From Acidimicrobiia bacterium (GTDB taxonomy: Bacteria > Actinomycetota > Acidimicrobiia > Spongiisociales > ZC4RG35), in assembly GCA_026002975.1 (NCBI GenBank), contig BPGJ01000001.1, positions 186,001 to 250,000 of the forward strand: a stretch of DNA of 64,000 bases. Direction: 5' to 3'. The notes under the pieces are model-generated. The model had not been told where the DNA came from. It worked only from the letters and a program-made list of their open reading frames with translations, and searched no databases. This document shows positions 51,266 through 58,957 of this stretch, in pieces. The position numbers were made by a program, and so were the translations under genes. The first letter of the stretch is position 1, and each line of letters opens with the position of its first letter.

Positions 51266-51742
51266 TCAGGGAGCCACCTCCAGCTCCACCAGCGGCAGAT
51301 GGGCCGATTCCAGCTCGACTTCGAAGATGCCGGGCACGTCGGCGGTGAAGACGATCACCGCGGGCGAGTCCGGCGAGACGTCGGCGTACAGGTCGTAGCC
51401 GTGAACGTGGACCTCGTCGGACCGGTCGGCCGCCACCTCGAGCCGGACCTCCTCCCCCAGCTTCACTCGTACCCGACCGGGGCCGTCCACTCGGTCTCCT
51501 GACACGGTGACCGACACCACCGTGGCATCGGGCGCGGTGGTCGAGGTGACGACGGTGGTGGTCGAAGTCGTCGGGGTGATGGTGGTAGTGGCTGCGGTGG
51601 TGGTGGTAGTGGTGGAGAGGATGGTAGTGGTAGGCACCGTGGTCGGGGCGGTGGTCCCGCCGGGACCACCGCCGCAGGCGGCCAACAAGACCAGGATGCT
51701 GCCTAGGATCCAGGGTATGAGGAAACTGCTACTCGTTCTCAT
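51266..51742 (-). CDS. Lipoprotein with Thr-rich linker and cupredoxin-like domain
   Basis: A 158-residue lipoprotein: signal peptide with lipobox LLAACGG, then about 50 residues composed mainly of Thr with Pro and Val (a likely extended or glycosylated stalk). A C-terminal beta domain of about 85 residues follows (VRVKLGEEVRLEVAADRSDEVHVHGYDLYADV...FTADVPGIFEVELESAHLPLVELEV). The His pair VHVHGYD hints at copper binding as in cupredoxin-like EfeO/COX2 relatives. It lies directly upstream of the large membrane protein gene and may pass copper or electrons to it. Confidence 0.75.
   Translation of the reverse strand: MRTSSSFLIPWILGSILVLLAACGGGPGGTTAPTTVPTTTILSTTTTTTAATTTITPTTSTTTVVTSTTAPDATVVSVTVSGDRVDGPGRVRVKLGEEVRLEVAADRSDEVHVHGYDLYADVSPDSPAVIVFTADVPGIFEVELESAHLPLVELEVAP
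51704..51709 (+). promoter_or_regulatory. Possible leaderless -10 element of a micro-ORF
   Basis: TAGGAT, seven bases before the ATG at 51717 of a 29-codon ORF. It lies inside the divergent lipoprotein gene, so it may be chance. Confidence 0.3.
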
Positions 51743-51806
51743 CGTCGTGGGGTTGGTCGTGGTCGCGATCCGGCTCCTCGGCTCCGAGGGAGACTCGACC
51801 GCCTGA
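51717..51806 (+). CDS. Possible micro-protein with one membrane helix (29 aa)
   Basis: A 29-codon ORF encoding KLLLVLIVVGLVVVAIRLLG plus a short polar tail. It is antisense to the start of the lipoprotein gene and to the end of the hydrolase gene. The TAGGAT element exactly seven bases upstream matches the local leaderless pattern, which is the only reason to list it. Confidence 0.3.
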   Translation: MRKLLLVLIVVGLVVVAIRLLGSEGDSTA

Positions 51807-52702
51807 CGACGCCGCGAAACGGCCGATCGCCTCGGCTATCTCGTCGGCGTGGGTCCAGGGCGCCTCGTGACGGGCGCCCACCAGCTCCACCACTTCTACG
51901 CGGCGCAGACCGGCGGCCAGCCGGTACTGCTGCATCGGAGGGACCAACTGATCGGCTGGTCGGCACGATCACCATGGTAGGGACGCCCAACCGGCCCACC
52001 CATCCCGAGGAGTCGAACCGGAGCAGCGCCCAGGCAGCCACGGCGCCGCCTTCCGGGTCCCGCCGGTGGCTCTCCTCCCAGACGAAGGCCCGATGCTCCG
52101 GCGCCACCGCCCCGGAGGCGAATCAGATAGGCGGCCCTCACCCTCGGGCGTGGCCGAGTCCGGTCAGCCGCTCCCATGCCCGCACCAGGGCTACACCGAT
52201 TCGCAGGAGCACCCGAGCCGCGGGGGACGGGTTGGCATAGGGGCGCCACCAGGACCAGCCCGTCCACCAGGTGGGGGTGGCGGCGGGCCAGCTCCTGGGC
52301 GACCGCACCACCCATCGAGAACCCCACCACCGTCACCGGCCCCGATCCCGAGGGCCGCCAACGTCCCCGCCGCATCGTCGGCCAGGTCGGCGATCTCGAA
52401 CCGCTCCACCGTGCGGCGAGCCAGACCATGATTGCGGTGGTCGGGCATCACCAGCCGGAACCGGTCGGCGCAACCTGGAACCCACCGGGGTACCACTCGA
52501 CGATCGAGGAACCTCCCAGACCGTGGAGCAGGAGGAGCGGCCGCCCCCCTTCCGGGCCCGCCAGACGCACCGGAACTTCGCGGTCGCCCACGTACACCGT
52601 CCTGGCCGGAACCCTCCACGGGTGTCGCTGGCCGGGGGGGAAGGAAGGGCGGGGAGGAGACCCCAACAGCCGCCAGCCCAGATAGAGGCCCCAGAGACGC
52701 AT
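51729..52702 (-). pseudogene. Alpha/beta hydrolase (several frameshifts)
   Basis: An alpha/beta hydrolase of about 310 residues read from the ATG at 52702. Joined pieces give an N-terminal LWGLYLGWRLLG segment, the oxyanion motif LLLLHGLGGSSIVEWYP, LVMPDHRNHGLARRTVERFEIADLADDAAGTLAALGIG, the nucleophile elbow VTVVGFSMGGAVAQELARRHPHLVDGLVLVAP, and a C-terminal region with the catalytic His in GARHEAPWTHADEIAEAIGRF. Indels at about 52,490, 52,345, 52,230, 52,110 and 51,960 break it. The end is uncertain; it may run into the lipoprotein start. Its ATG shares a base with the ferredoxin-like stop. Confidence 0.65.
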
Positions 52703-53121
52703 CAGTCGTCCACCTCGGAGCCGGTACGGACGAAGACGTGGCTCCACACCGGGCGACCCCCGATCAGATGAGACTGGATGATCTCCTCCATCACCTCCAC
52801 CGTGACCCCCCGATACCAGATCCCCTCGGGGTAGACCACCGCGATCGGACCCTGTTCGCAGATCCTCAGACAGTCGACCTTGGAGCGCAGCACCGACCCT
52901 CCACCCGGCTCGACCGGGGCCCAGGCGTCGGTGCCTTGCCACGGGGGTGGGGCCGAGGTGAGACCCAGCTCCTTGAGCCGCTTCTTCAAGTACCGCCAAA
53001 CCTCGGCGGTGGTCTCGTAGTCGGCGCACTTCGGGGTGGTCTGCATGGCGCACAGGAACACGTGGCGACGGGCGGTCGGAATCGACAGCGCCGCGGCGAT
53101 CGCCTCGAGGCGTTCGGTCAC
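52702..53121 (-). CDS. Thioredoxin-like [2Fe-2S] ferredoxin-type protein
   Basis: A 139-residue protein of the thioredoxin-like ferredoxin kind. Four Cys are placed as expected: [15 protein letters not shown] (C-x7-C) and [21 protein letters not shown] (C-x3-C). The final part, [18 protein letters not shown], matches the NuoE-like ends of these proteins. It could hand electrons to a partner reductase. The GTG overlaps the cupin gene stop (GTGA), so the two are coupled. Confidence 0.83.
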   Translation of the reverse strand: MTERLEAIAAALSIPTARRHVFLCAMQTTPKCADYETTAEVWRYLKKRLKELGLTSAPPPWQGTDAWAPVEPGGGSVLRSKVDCLRICEQGPIAVVYPEGIWYRGVTVEVMEEIIQSHLIGGRPVWSHVFVRTGSEVDD

Positions 53122-53381
53122 TCGCCCATCTCCCGATGAGCCTCCCAGCAGGTGACCCCGTCCGGGCCGACCGTCGCGGCGTGTCGGGTTCCCGCCGGCA
53201 GGTCGAGCCGGTCGCCTGCCTCGAGGTGGACGTCCCCATCCGGCGTGTGGAAGGTGATCGACCCCGACACGCACAGCAGCACCTTGTGGTAGGGGTGGGA
53301 ATGCCAGCCGTATACGTCCCCCGGCCCGTTCGACCAGCTATGCGGGGTCAGTCCCTCGGCTTCGAAGATGGACAGGTCCAC
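53118..53381 (-). CDS. Small cupin-domain protein
   Basis: An 87-residue single cupin. Metal ligands are probably the His residues in [16 protein letters not shown] and the His in GTRHAATVG. The rest of the barrel is [27 protein letters not shown] start is used; TAGCAT lies eight bases upstream. It lies next to selD in the same direction with about ten bases between. Confidence 0.85.
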   Translation of the reverse strand: MDLSIFEAEGLTPHSWSNGPGDVYGWHSHPYHKVLLCVSGSITFHTPDGDVHLEAGDRLDLPAGTRHAATVGPDGVTCWEAHREMGE

Positions 53382-53392
53382 GGACCGTCATG

Positions 53393-54422
53393 CTACGGCG
53401 CCAACCAGATGTACCCGCCGTCGCCCTCCAGCACCTCCCCCACCACCGCCGCCGTCACCCCCCGGGCCTCGAGCCGGTCGAGCAGCCTCTCGACCCGGTC
53501 GACGCCCACCGCGATCAGGAGTCCCCCAGAAGTCTGGGCGTCACACAACATGCGGACCTCCCGGTTGGACGCCTCTCCCGCCAGGTGCGGGGTTACCGCG
53601 GCTACGTTTCGGGCCGACCCGGAGGGGTACATACCCTTGTCGAGCAGATCCCAGGCCCCGTCGAGCACCGGCACCGAAGAGACACCCACCCGGGCATCCA
53701 CCCCGGAGGCCACGAGCAGCTCGTGGAGGTGGCCGAGCAGGCCGAACCCGGTCACGTCGGTAGCCGCGTGCACTCCGACTTCCAGCATCGTCTCGGCGGC
53801 AGCCCGGTTGAGGGTGGCCATGGTGGCCACCGCCGCCGCAGCTACCTCCGGTGGGCATTCACCCGCCTTGATGGCGGTCGACACGATCCCCGTGCCCACC
53901 GGTTTGGTGAGTACCAGCCGGTCCCCGGGGAGAGGCGCCCTGTTTGGTGACCACCCGGCGGGCCGTCCCGGTGACCGCGAACCCGTATTTGGGTTCCCGA
54001 TCGTCGATCGAGTGGCCGCCCAACAGGGTGCAGCCCGCCTCGGCCATGACGTCTGCACCGCCCCTCACCACCTGCTCCAGGAGGTCGAACCCGAGCTCCT
54101 CCCGGGGCCAAGCGACGAGCTGGAGGGCCACGAACGGCGTGGCTCCCATCGCGTACAGGTCCGACAGCGCGTTGGCCGCGGCGATCCGACCCCACTGGTA
54201 GGGGTCGTCCACCACCGGGGTGAAGAAGTCGACCGACTCCACCAGCAGGGTCCCGTCGGGCAGCACGGCCACCCCGGCGTCGTCTCCCAGCCCGACCAAC
54301 ACCGCCGGGCCGGAAGTCGCCGGATGATCTCTCAGTGGACGCAGGACCTGCGCCAGCTCGGTGGGCCCGAGCTTGCAGGCTCAGCCGGCCCCGTGGGAGT
54401 AGCGGGTGAGTCTCGGCTCCAT
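53393..54422 (-). CDS. selD: Selenophosphate synthetase, probable selenoprotein (in-frame TGA; one frameshift)
   Basis: SelD makes selenophosphate from selenide and ATP. Read from the ATG at 54422, codon 14 is TGA (54381-54383) in LTRYSHGAG-TGA-ACKLGPTELA. The family has its catalytic Cys or Sec at exactly this place (GAG-C/U-GCK), so the TGA most likely encodes selenocysteine. A hairpin suited to a bacterial SECIS follows at once. Downstream are LVGLGDDAGVAVLPDG, VDFFTPVVDDPYQWGRIAAANALSDLYAMG, ATDVTGFGLLGHLHEL and CDAQTSGGLLIAV. A +1 shift near 53,945 (AAA for AA) separates ARRVVTN from RAPLPGDRLVLTKP. A TAGCGT element lies seven bases before the ATG. Confidence 0.88.
54347..54379 (-). promoter_or_regulatory. 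Candidate bacterial SECIS hairpin in selD
   Basis: On the minus strand, one base after the TGA codon, CCTGC pairs with GCAGG and inside it AGCTCGG pairs perfectly with CCGAGCT around a five-base loop GCCCA. A single A (5' side) and three bases (3' side) bulge between the two helices. The apical loop starts 14 bases after the TGA and contains a G, in keeping with SelB-bound hairpins. Confidence 0.65.
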
Positions 54423-54429
54423 CCCCTCA

Positions 54430-54435
54430 ACGCTA
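54430..54435 (-). promoter_or_regulatory. Leaderless-type -10 element of selD
   Basis: TAGCGT on the minus strand, seven bases before the ATG at 54422. This supports that ATG, and therefore reading across the TGA. Confidence 0.6.
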
Positions 54436-54459
54436 CCCGTTGGACGTCCCGTACCTGCC

Positions 54460-54465
54460 TAGCCT
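54460..54465 (+). promoter_or_regulatory. Leaderless-type -10 element of the acyl-CoA dehydrogenase gene
   Basis: TAGCCT, seven bases before the GTG at 54473. Confidence 0.6.
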
Positions 54466-54472
54466 GGGCGCG

Positions 54473-55666
54473 GTGGATGCCGTCGACGGCCTAGAAGCGT
54501 TCCGGGTCGAGGCCCGTGCCTGGTTGGAGGCCCATGCTCCAAGGCGCGACCCAGGGGACATTCCCGTTCCTTTCTCCGAGGCGACCGTCGACCTGGAGGA
54601 GTCCCGCACCTGGCAGCGCCTCTTGGCCGAGGAAGGGTGGGCGGGGATCTCGTGGCCCATCGAATACGGAGGGAGGGGGCTGGGGCCCGTCCACGAGATC
54701 GTGTGGGCCCAGGAAGCGGCTCGCTACCGGCTCCCCACCGACGTCTTCCAGATCGGCTTGGGCATGGCCGGTCCCACCCTGATCACCTGGGGTGGCGCCG
54801 ACCAGAAGCGGCGCTGGCTGCCTCCCCTCCTCAGGGGCGACGAGATCTGGTGCCAGCTGTTCAGCGAACCCGCCGCGGGTTCCGACCTCGCCGCGGTGAA
54901 GACCAGGGCCGTGCGTCGGGGGAACGGATGGGCGGTGGAAGGGGAGAAGGTCTGGACTTCGGTGGCTCATCTGGCCGACTGGGGTCTTCTGCTGGCCCGT
55001 ACCGACCCGGAGGCTCCCAGACACCGAGGGCTGACCTACTTCGTGATCGACATGCGGCAGCCGGGCGTCGAGGTCCGACCTCTGGTGCAGATGACCGGCA
55101 CGGCCGGCTTCAACCAGGTCTTCTTCGATAGTGCGTGGATACCCGACGACGGGGTGATCGGAGAGGTGGGGGCCGGTTGGACGGTGGCTCTCACCACCCT
55201 GATGTACGAACGTCTCGCCATCGGCCGGGCGTTGATCGGAGTGGAGGGCGCATTCGAGGCGATCGTGGATCGTCTTCGCCGAGCGGAGGCTTTGGCCCGT
55301 CCGACCATCCGGAGCCGAACGGTCGACCTGTTCGTTCGAGGAGAGGTGCTCCGGTTCATGACCCAGCGGATCATCTCCCGGCTGGCCGGAGGAGAGATCC
55401 CCACCGCGGAAGGGTCCGCCGCCAAGCTGGGTCTCGCCGATCTGGTGATCAGGGCGGGGTCCCTGGTGGTCGACGGGCTGGGACCGGCCGGCACGACCGA
55501 CCGGTCGCGGTGGTCGAGCCTCTTCCTCGCCGGTCCCGGGATGCGGATCGCCGGCGGCACCGACGAGATCCTGAAGAACGCGCTGGCCGAGAGGGTCCTG
55601 GGCCTGCCCCGGGAGCCCCGACCTGAGCCCGGGATGCCGGTCTCCGGGCCGGCGCCGCTAAGCTGA
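54473..55666 (+). CDS. Acyl-CoA dehydrogenase
   Basis: A 397-residue flavoenzyme. Motifs: WCQLFSEPAAGSDLAAVKTRA (FAD/substrate), VEGEKVWTSVAHLADWGLLLAR, TGTAGFNQVFFD and the C-terminal GPGMRIAGGTDEILKNALAERVLGLP, in which the sequence around GGTDE lines the active site. The absence of other fatty-acid genes nearby leaves the chain type open; the layout resembles actinobacterial FadE-type enzymes for steroid or branched substrates. The GTG at 54473 is preferred to an ATG further up because a TAGCCT element stands seven bases before it. Confidence 0.9.
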   Translation: MDAVDGLEAFRVEARAWLEAHAPRRDPGDIPVPFSEATVDLEESRTWQRLLAEEGWAGISWPIEYGGRGLGPVHEIVWAQEAARYRLPTDVFQIGLGMAGPTLITWGGADQKRRWLPPLLRGDEIWCQLFSEPAAGSDLAAVKTRAVRRGNGWAVEGEKVWTSVAHLADWGLLLARTDPEAPRHRGLTYFVIDMRQPGVEVRPLVQMTGTAGFNQVFFDSAWIPDDGVIGEVGAGWTVALTTLMYERLAIGRALIGVEGAFEAIVDRLRRAEALARPTIRSRTVDLFVRGEVLRFMTQRIISRLAGGEIPTAEGSAAKLGLADLVIRAGSLVVDGLGPAGTTDRSRWSSLFLAGPGMRIAGGTDEILKNALAERVLGLPREPRPEPGMPVSGPAPLS

Positions 55667-55700
55667 CGTCTCCGGGAAGCCCCGATCCCCCATTCCTCTC

Positions 55701-56168
55701 ATGGCTACCTTCCTCACGCCCGACGCATACGAGAAGCTCCGAGCCGAGCTCGAGCACCTGAAGACCGAAGGACGCGCCCAAATCGAGGCCCGCATCCAGG
55801 AGGCCCGGTCCCACGGCGACATCCGCGAGAACGCCGACTACGACGCCGCCAAGAACGAGCAGGGACTCATGGAGGCGCGGATCCGTCAGCTGGAGGAGCT
55901 GCTGGCCACCGCCGAGGTGAGGGAGGTCGCCGACACCGGGAAGGTGGAGATCGGCTCTCTGGTGACGGTGGTCGACGAGGACGGCGACGAGCTGGAGTAC
56001 TTCGTGGCTTCCCCCGAGAACCGCAGACCAGGGGTACTCCTCGCTTCGCCGGAGAGTCCACTGGGAAAGGCCCTGCTCGGGGCCAGCCCCGGGGACACCG
56101 TGACCTATCAGGCGCCGGGAGGCACCTTCACCGTGACCGTGAGGGCGGTGCGACCGTTCCGGGGCTGA
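55701..56168 (+). CDS. greA: Transcription elongation factor GreA
   Basis: A 155-residue GreA. The N-terminal coiled-coil has YEKLRAELEHLKTEGRAQIEARIQEARSHGDIRENADYDAAKNEQG with the acidic tip (GDIRENADY) that enters the RNA polymerase channel to stimulate transcript cleavage. The C-terminal FKBP-like domain holds ASPENRRPGVLLASPESPLGKALLGASPGDTVTYQAPGG. Length is normal. A TAAGCT element lies about 40 bases upstream, so this gene has a short untranslated leader. Confidence 0.95.
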   Translation: MATFLTPDAYEKLRAELEHLKTEGRAQIEARIQEARSHGDIRENADYDAAKNEQGLMEARIRQLEELLATAEVREVADTGKVEIGSLVTVVDEDGDELEYFVASPENRRPGVLLASPESPLGKALLGASPGDTVTYQAPGGTFTVTVRAVRPFRG

Positions 56169-56199
56169 CCCGCCGGGTACCCTCGGTCGCCCACCACCC

Positions 56200-57594
56200 A
56201 TGAAGCTGCGACTGAGAAGCCCCCGCGAACTGGCTCGTCTCCTCCTGTCGATCGCGCGGCGCCAGCCGGAGGACGTCGAGGACTACCTCGAGGACCACGT
56301 GGAGGAGTGGTCGGCGCTGGCCGAAGCCCATCCGGGCGACGCGGCCGACATCCTCGAGGCCCTATCCGGCGAGGTCGCCGCCGAGCTGCTCACCGAGCTG
56401 GACACCGACGACGCGGCCGAGCTGCTCGAGGAGCTCCGAGACGACCTGGCTGCCGACCTGCTCCTCGACCTACCGGTGACCGACGCCGCCGAAGTCCTGG
56501 CCGAGATGTCCCCGGAGGAAGCCGCAGACGTCCTCGCCAAGATCGAAGACCCCGAGACGGTCGAGTCCCTGCTCGAGCTGCTCCCCGACGAGGAAGCCAC
56601 CGAGGTCCGACAGCTCCTCGCCTACCCGCCGGACTCGGCGGGCGGGTTGATGACCACCGACATCGCCGTGCTGCCGGTCGGGATGACCGCCGGGGAGGCC
56701 ATCGAGCGACTCCGGGTCCTCCACGAAGAGCTGGAGAACATGTCGTACGTGTACATCGTCGACGAGCAGGGGAGGCTGGAAGGAGTCCTGTCGTTCCGGG
56801 ACCTGGTGTTCCTGCGTCCCGGAGCCGGGCTGGACGAGGCGATGATACGGAACCCGGTCGCGGTCCACACCCACACCGACCGGGAAGAGGTGGCCGAACT
56901 CATCCGGCGGTACCACCTGGCCGCCTTGCCGGTGGTCGACGACGAGGGAAAGCTGGTCGGCATGGTCACCACCGACGCCGTACTCGGAGCCGTGCAGGAG
57001 GAAGCGTCGGAGGACTTCGCGGTGGCGATGGGTACCGCAGCCGAGGACTCCGTCTACCTGCCGGTCCGACGGTCGGTGCGCAACCGTCTCCCCTGGATCG
57101 CCTTCGACGTGGTGTTGTCCAGCACGGTCGTGTTGGCGGTGAGCTGGTTCGAGCCCACCCTCGACCGTTTCGTGGTCCTGGCCTCCCTCATGCCGCTGGT
57201 GGCCCGCATAGGCGGTGACGCCGGCGCTCAGAGCCTGGCGGTGGTGATCCGGGCCCTGGCGTCGGGCGGCATCCCGGGGGGGGAGGTCCGGAGGGTCCTG
57301 GGAAGAGAGATGCGCATCGGCGTGATCAACGGGCTCGTGATCGGCCTCCTCTCGGGCGGCCTGGGAGCCACCATGGCCGCCCTACGGGGTCAGGATCCCG
57401 TCAAGGTCGGCGCCGCGATGCTGCTGGCCGCCTGGGGCAACCTCATCCTGGCCGGACTGGCCGGAGCCGGCATCCCCCTGGCGTTGAGGCGCCTGGGATT
57501 CGACCCTGCCCTCGGCTCCAACCTGTTCCTGACCACCGCCACCGACCTGCTCGGCTTCGCCGGTTTCCTGGCTGTGGCCACCGCCATCCTCTAG
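56200..57594 (+). CDS. mgtE: Magnesium transporter MgtE
   Basis: A 464-residue magnesium channel. The cytoplasmic N domain of acidic repeats (HPGDAADILEALSGEVAAELLTELDTDDAAELLEEL) is followed by two CBS domains (LMTTDIAVLPVGMTAGEAIERLR; NPVAVHTHTDREEVAELIRRYHLAALPVVDDEGKLVGMVTT). Then five helices contain PLVARIGGDAGAQSLAVVIRALA and ATDLLGFAGFLAVA. The many acidic residues sense Mg and gate the pore. The short gap upstream leaves no room for a Mg riboswitch. Confidence 0.95.
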   Translation: MKLRLRSPRELARLLLSIARRQPEDVEDYLEDHVEEWSALAEAHPGDAADILEALSGEVAAELLTELDTDDAAELLEELRDDLAADLLLDLPVTDAAEVLAEMSPEEAADVLAKIEDPETVESLLELLPDEEATEVRQLLAYPPDSAGGLMTTDIAVLPVGMTAGEAIERLRVLHEELENMSYVYIVDEQGRLEGVLSFRDLVFLRPGAGLDEAMIRNPVAVHTHTDREEVAELIRRYHLAALPVVDDEGKLVGMVTTDAVLGAVQEEASEDFAVAMGTAAEDSVYLPVRRSVRNRLPWIAFDVVLSSTVVLAVSWFEPTLDRFVVLASLMPLVARIGGDAGAQSLAVVIRALASGGIPGGEVRRVLGREMRIGVINGLVIGLLSGGLGATMAALRGQDPVKVGAAMLLAAWGNLILAGLAGAGIPLALRRLGFDPALGSNLFLTTATDLLGFAGFLAVATAIL

Positions 57595-58091
57595 GAACCG
57601 AGGATGAACTCCCCGGAGTCGGCGAACGGCCCCTGGAAACGCACGACGTTGCCCTCCACGAGACTGACCAGATGGTGTTGGTCGACCAGAGTCTGCTGCT
57701 CCTCGGTCCGTTGGGCCTCCTCCACCCGAGCGGCTTCCAGGGCACCCGGATCGTCGAAGACGTGGACTTCCCACACCGGACCGGGGGTCTCCTCGACGAT
57801 GGTCGCCAACAGACCTTCCAATGAGTTCTCGTTGTAGTTCCCGGGGGGTATCACCACCCACAGCACCTCCCCTTGGTCGCTGGAGGATCGGACCACCACC
57901 TCCCACTCGGTGACCGGTTCGGCCTCCTCGGCGGCGACGGTGGTGGTCGTGGTGGTGGTGGTGGTCGTCATGGTGGTGGGCGGCTGGGCGACCACCGCGG
58001 TGGTGGTGGTCAGGCCGGTCTCGGGGCTGTCACATGCGGCCAGAGCGACCGGGACCAAAACGAGGTAAACGAACCGGCGGATGGAAATCAC
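57591..58091 (-). CDS. Lipoprotein with Thr-rich linker
   Basis: A 166-residue lipoprotein. The signal peptide is IRRFVYLVLVPVALAAC with a clear lipobox, followed by about 30 residues mainly of Thr and Val (stalk) and a soluble domain of about 110 residues (TEWEVVVRSSSDQGEVLWVVIPPGNYNENSLEGLLATIVEE). The domain is of unknown fold. The GTG start has an AAGGAGG ribosome binding site about six bases upstream. It ends just beyond the mgtE stop, overlapping it slightly. Confidence 0.7.
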   Translation of the reverse strand: MISIRRFVYLVLVPVALAACDSPETGLTTTTAVVAQPPTTMTTTTTTTTTTVAAEEAEPVTEWEVVVRSSSDQGEVLWVVIPPGNYNENSLEGLLATIVEETPGPVWEVHVFDDPGALEAARVEEAQRTEEQQTLVDQHHLVSLVEGNVVRFQGPFADSGEFILGS

Positions 58092-58137
58092 AGCGGGCCT
58101 CCTTCTGGTTGGCAACGCCTCCGCCCTCCGAGGCAGG

Positions 58138-58957
58138 TTAGCGGCCCGGCCCGTCGAACCCGAGCTCCGAAGCCACCATGGAACGGAAAGCCTCGATCAG
58201 TGCAGAGGCCATCGGGCCGCCGGGGAACACCCAGGGCCCCACCCTGGTGAGGGAGGCGACCTCGTTCACGGTGGACATGACGAACACCTCGGAGGCATCC
58301 GCCAGGCGTTCGGCGGGGAAGACCCCCTCTTCGATACGGATCCCCATGTCCTCGGCCAGAACCAGCACCCGCCTCCGGGTTATCGAGTCGAGGATCCCGA
58401 GGGTCAGGGCGGGAGTCTCCAACACGCCATCCACCACCCATGCAACGCTGAAGGTCGGACCCTCCAACACCACGTTCTCGGTCGGAGACCAGCAGGGCGT
58501 CGTCGGCGCCTCTCCGCCGAGCCTCTCTCCCTGCGGCGAGGTTGGGGCCGTACGAGGTGGTCTTGGCGCCGGCCAGCTCCCAGGGTCTTCCCGCCGGATG
58601 CCAAGGGGCGGCCACGGGTTCCAGGGTGCGTATCCGGGAGGCGGGGAGGGGATGGTGGACGACGATGCAGCGGGGGCGGCTCCGAGTGCCCGGAAGCGCA
58701 TCTCCCCGGCTCACCACCACCCTGACGATCCCGTCGCCCCCGGCCGAGGCGACCTGCTCACACCAATCCGCCACGCCGTCGGGCAGGTCGATCTCCATCA
58801 TCTGGGCGCTGTGGGCCAGGCGAGCCAGGTGCTCGTCGAGGGCGAAGAGTCGACCCCGATACGACCGGATCGCTTCGAAGACGCCGTCGCCTCGCATCAC
58901 CGTGGAATCGGTCGCCGGGACGACGTCCGACGGGCGGCCGTCGACCAGGATCTTCAC
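58138..58957 (-). CDS. Class IV aminotransferase (ADC lyase/BCAT family, one frameshift)
   Basis: A PLP fold-type IV enzyme of about 273 residues: branched-chain aminotransferase or aminodeoxychorismate lyase type. The family motifs are [34 protein letters not shown], then [27 protein letters not shown] (with the PLP Lys at the start). After a frame change near 58,478 comes [25 protein letters not shown], with the rest ending in [18 protein letters not shown]. The GTG overlaps the NAD synthetase stop (GTGA). Which reaction it performs is not certain. Confidence 0.8.

Noticed and set aside
51530-51640. ACC/ACG-type repeats as a DNA microsatellite
   Set aside because: They encode the Thr-rich stalk of a lipoprotein; the same happens near 57,940, so it is a protein-level low-complexity linker.
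56169-56199. Mg-sensing riboswitch upstream of mgtE
   Set aside because: Only about 30 bases separate greA from mgtE, too short for such an element.
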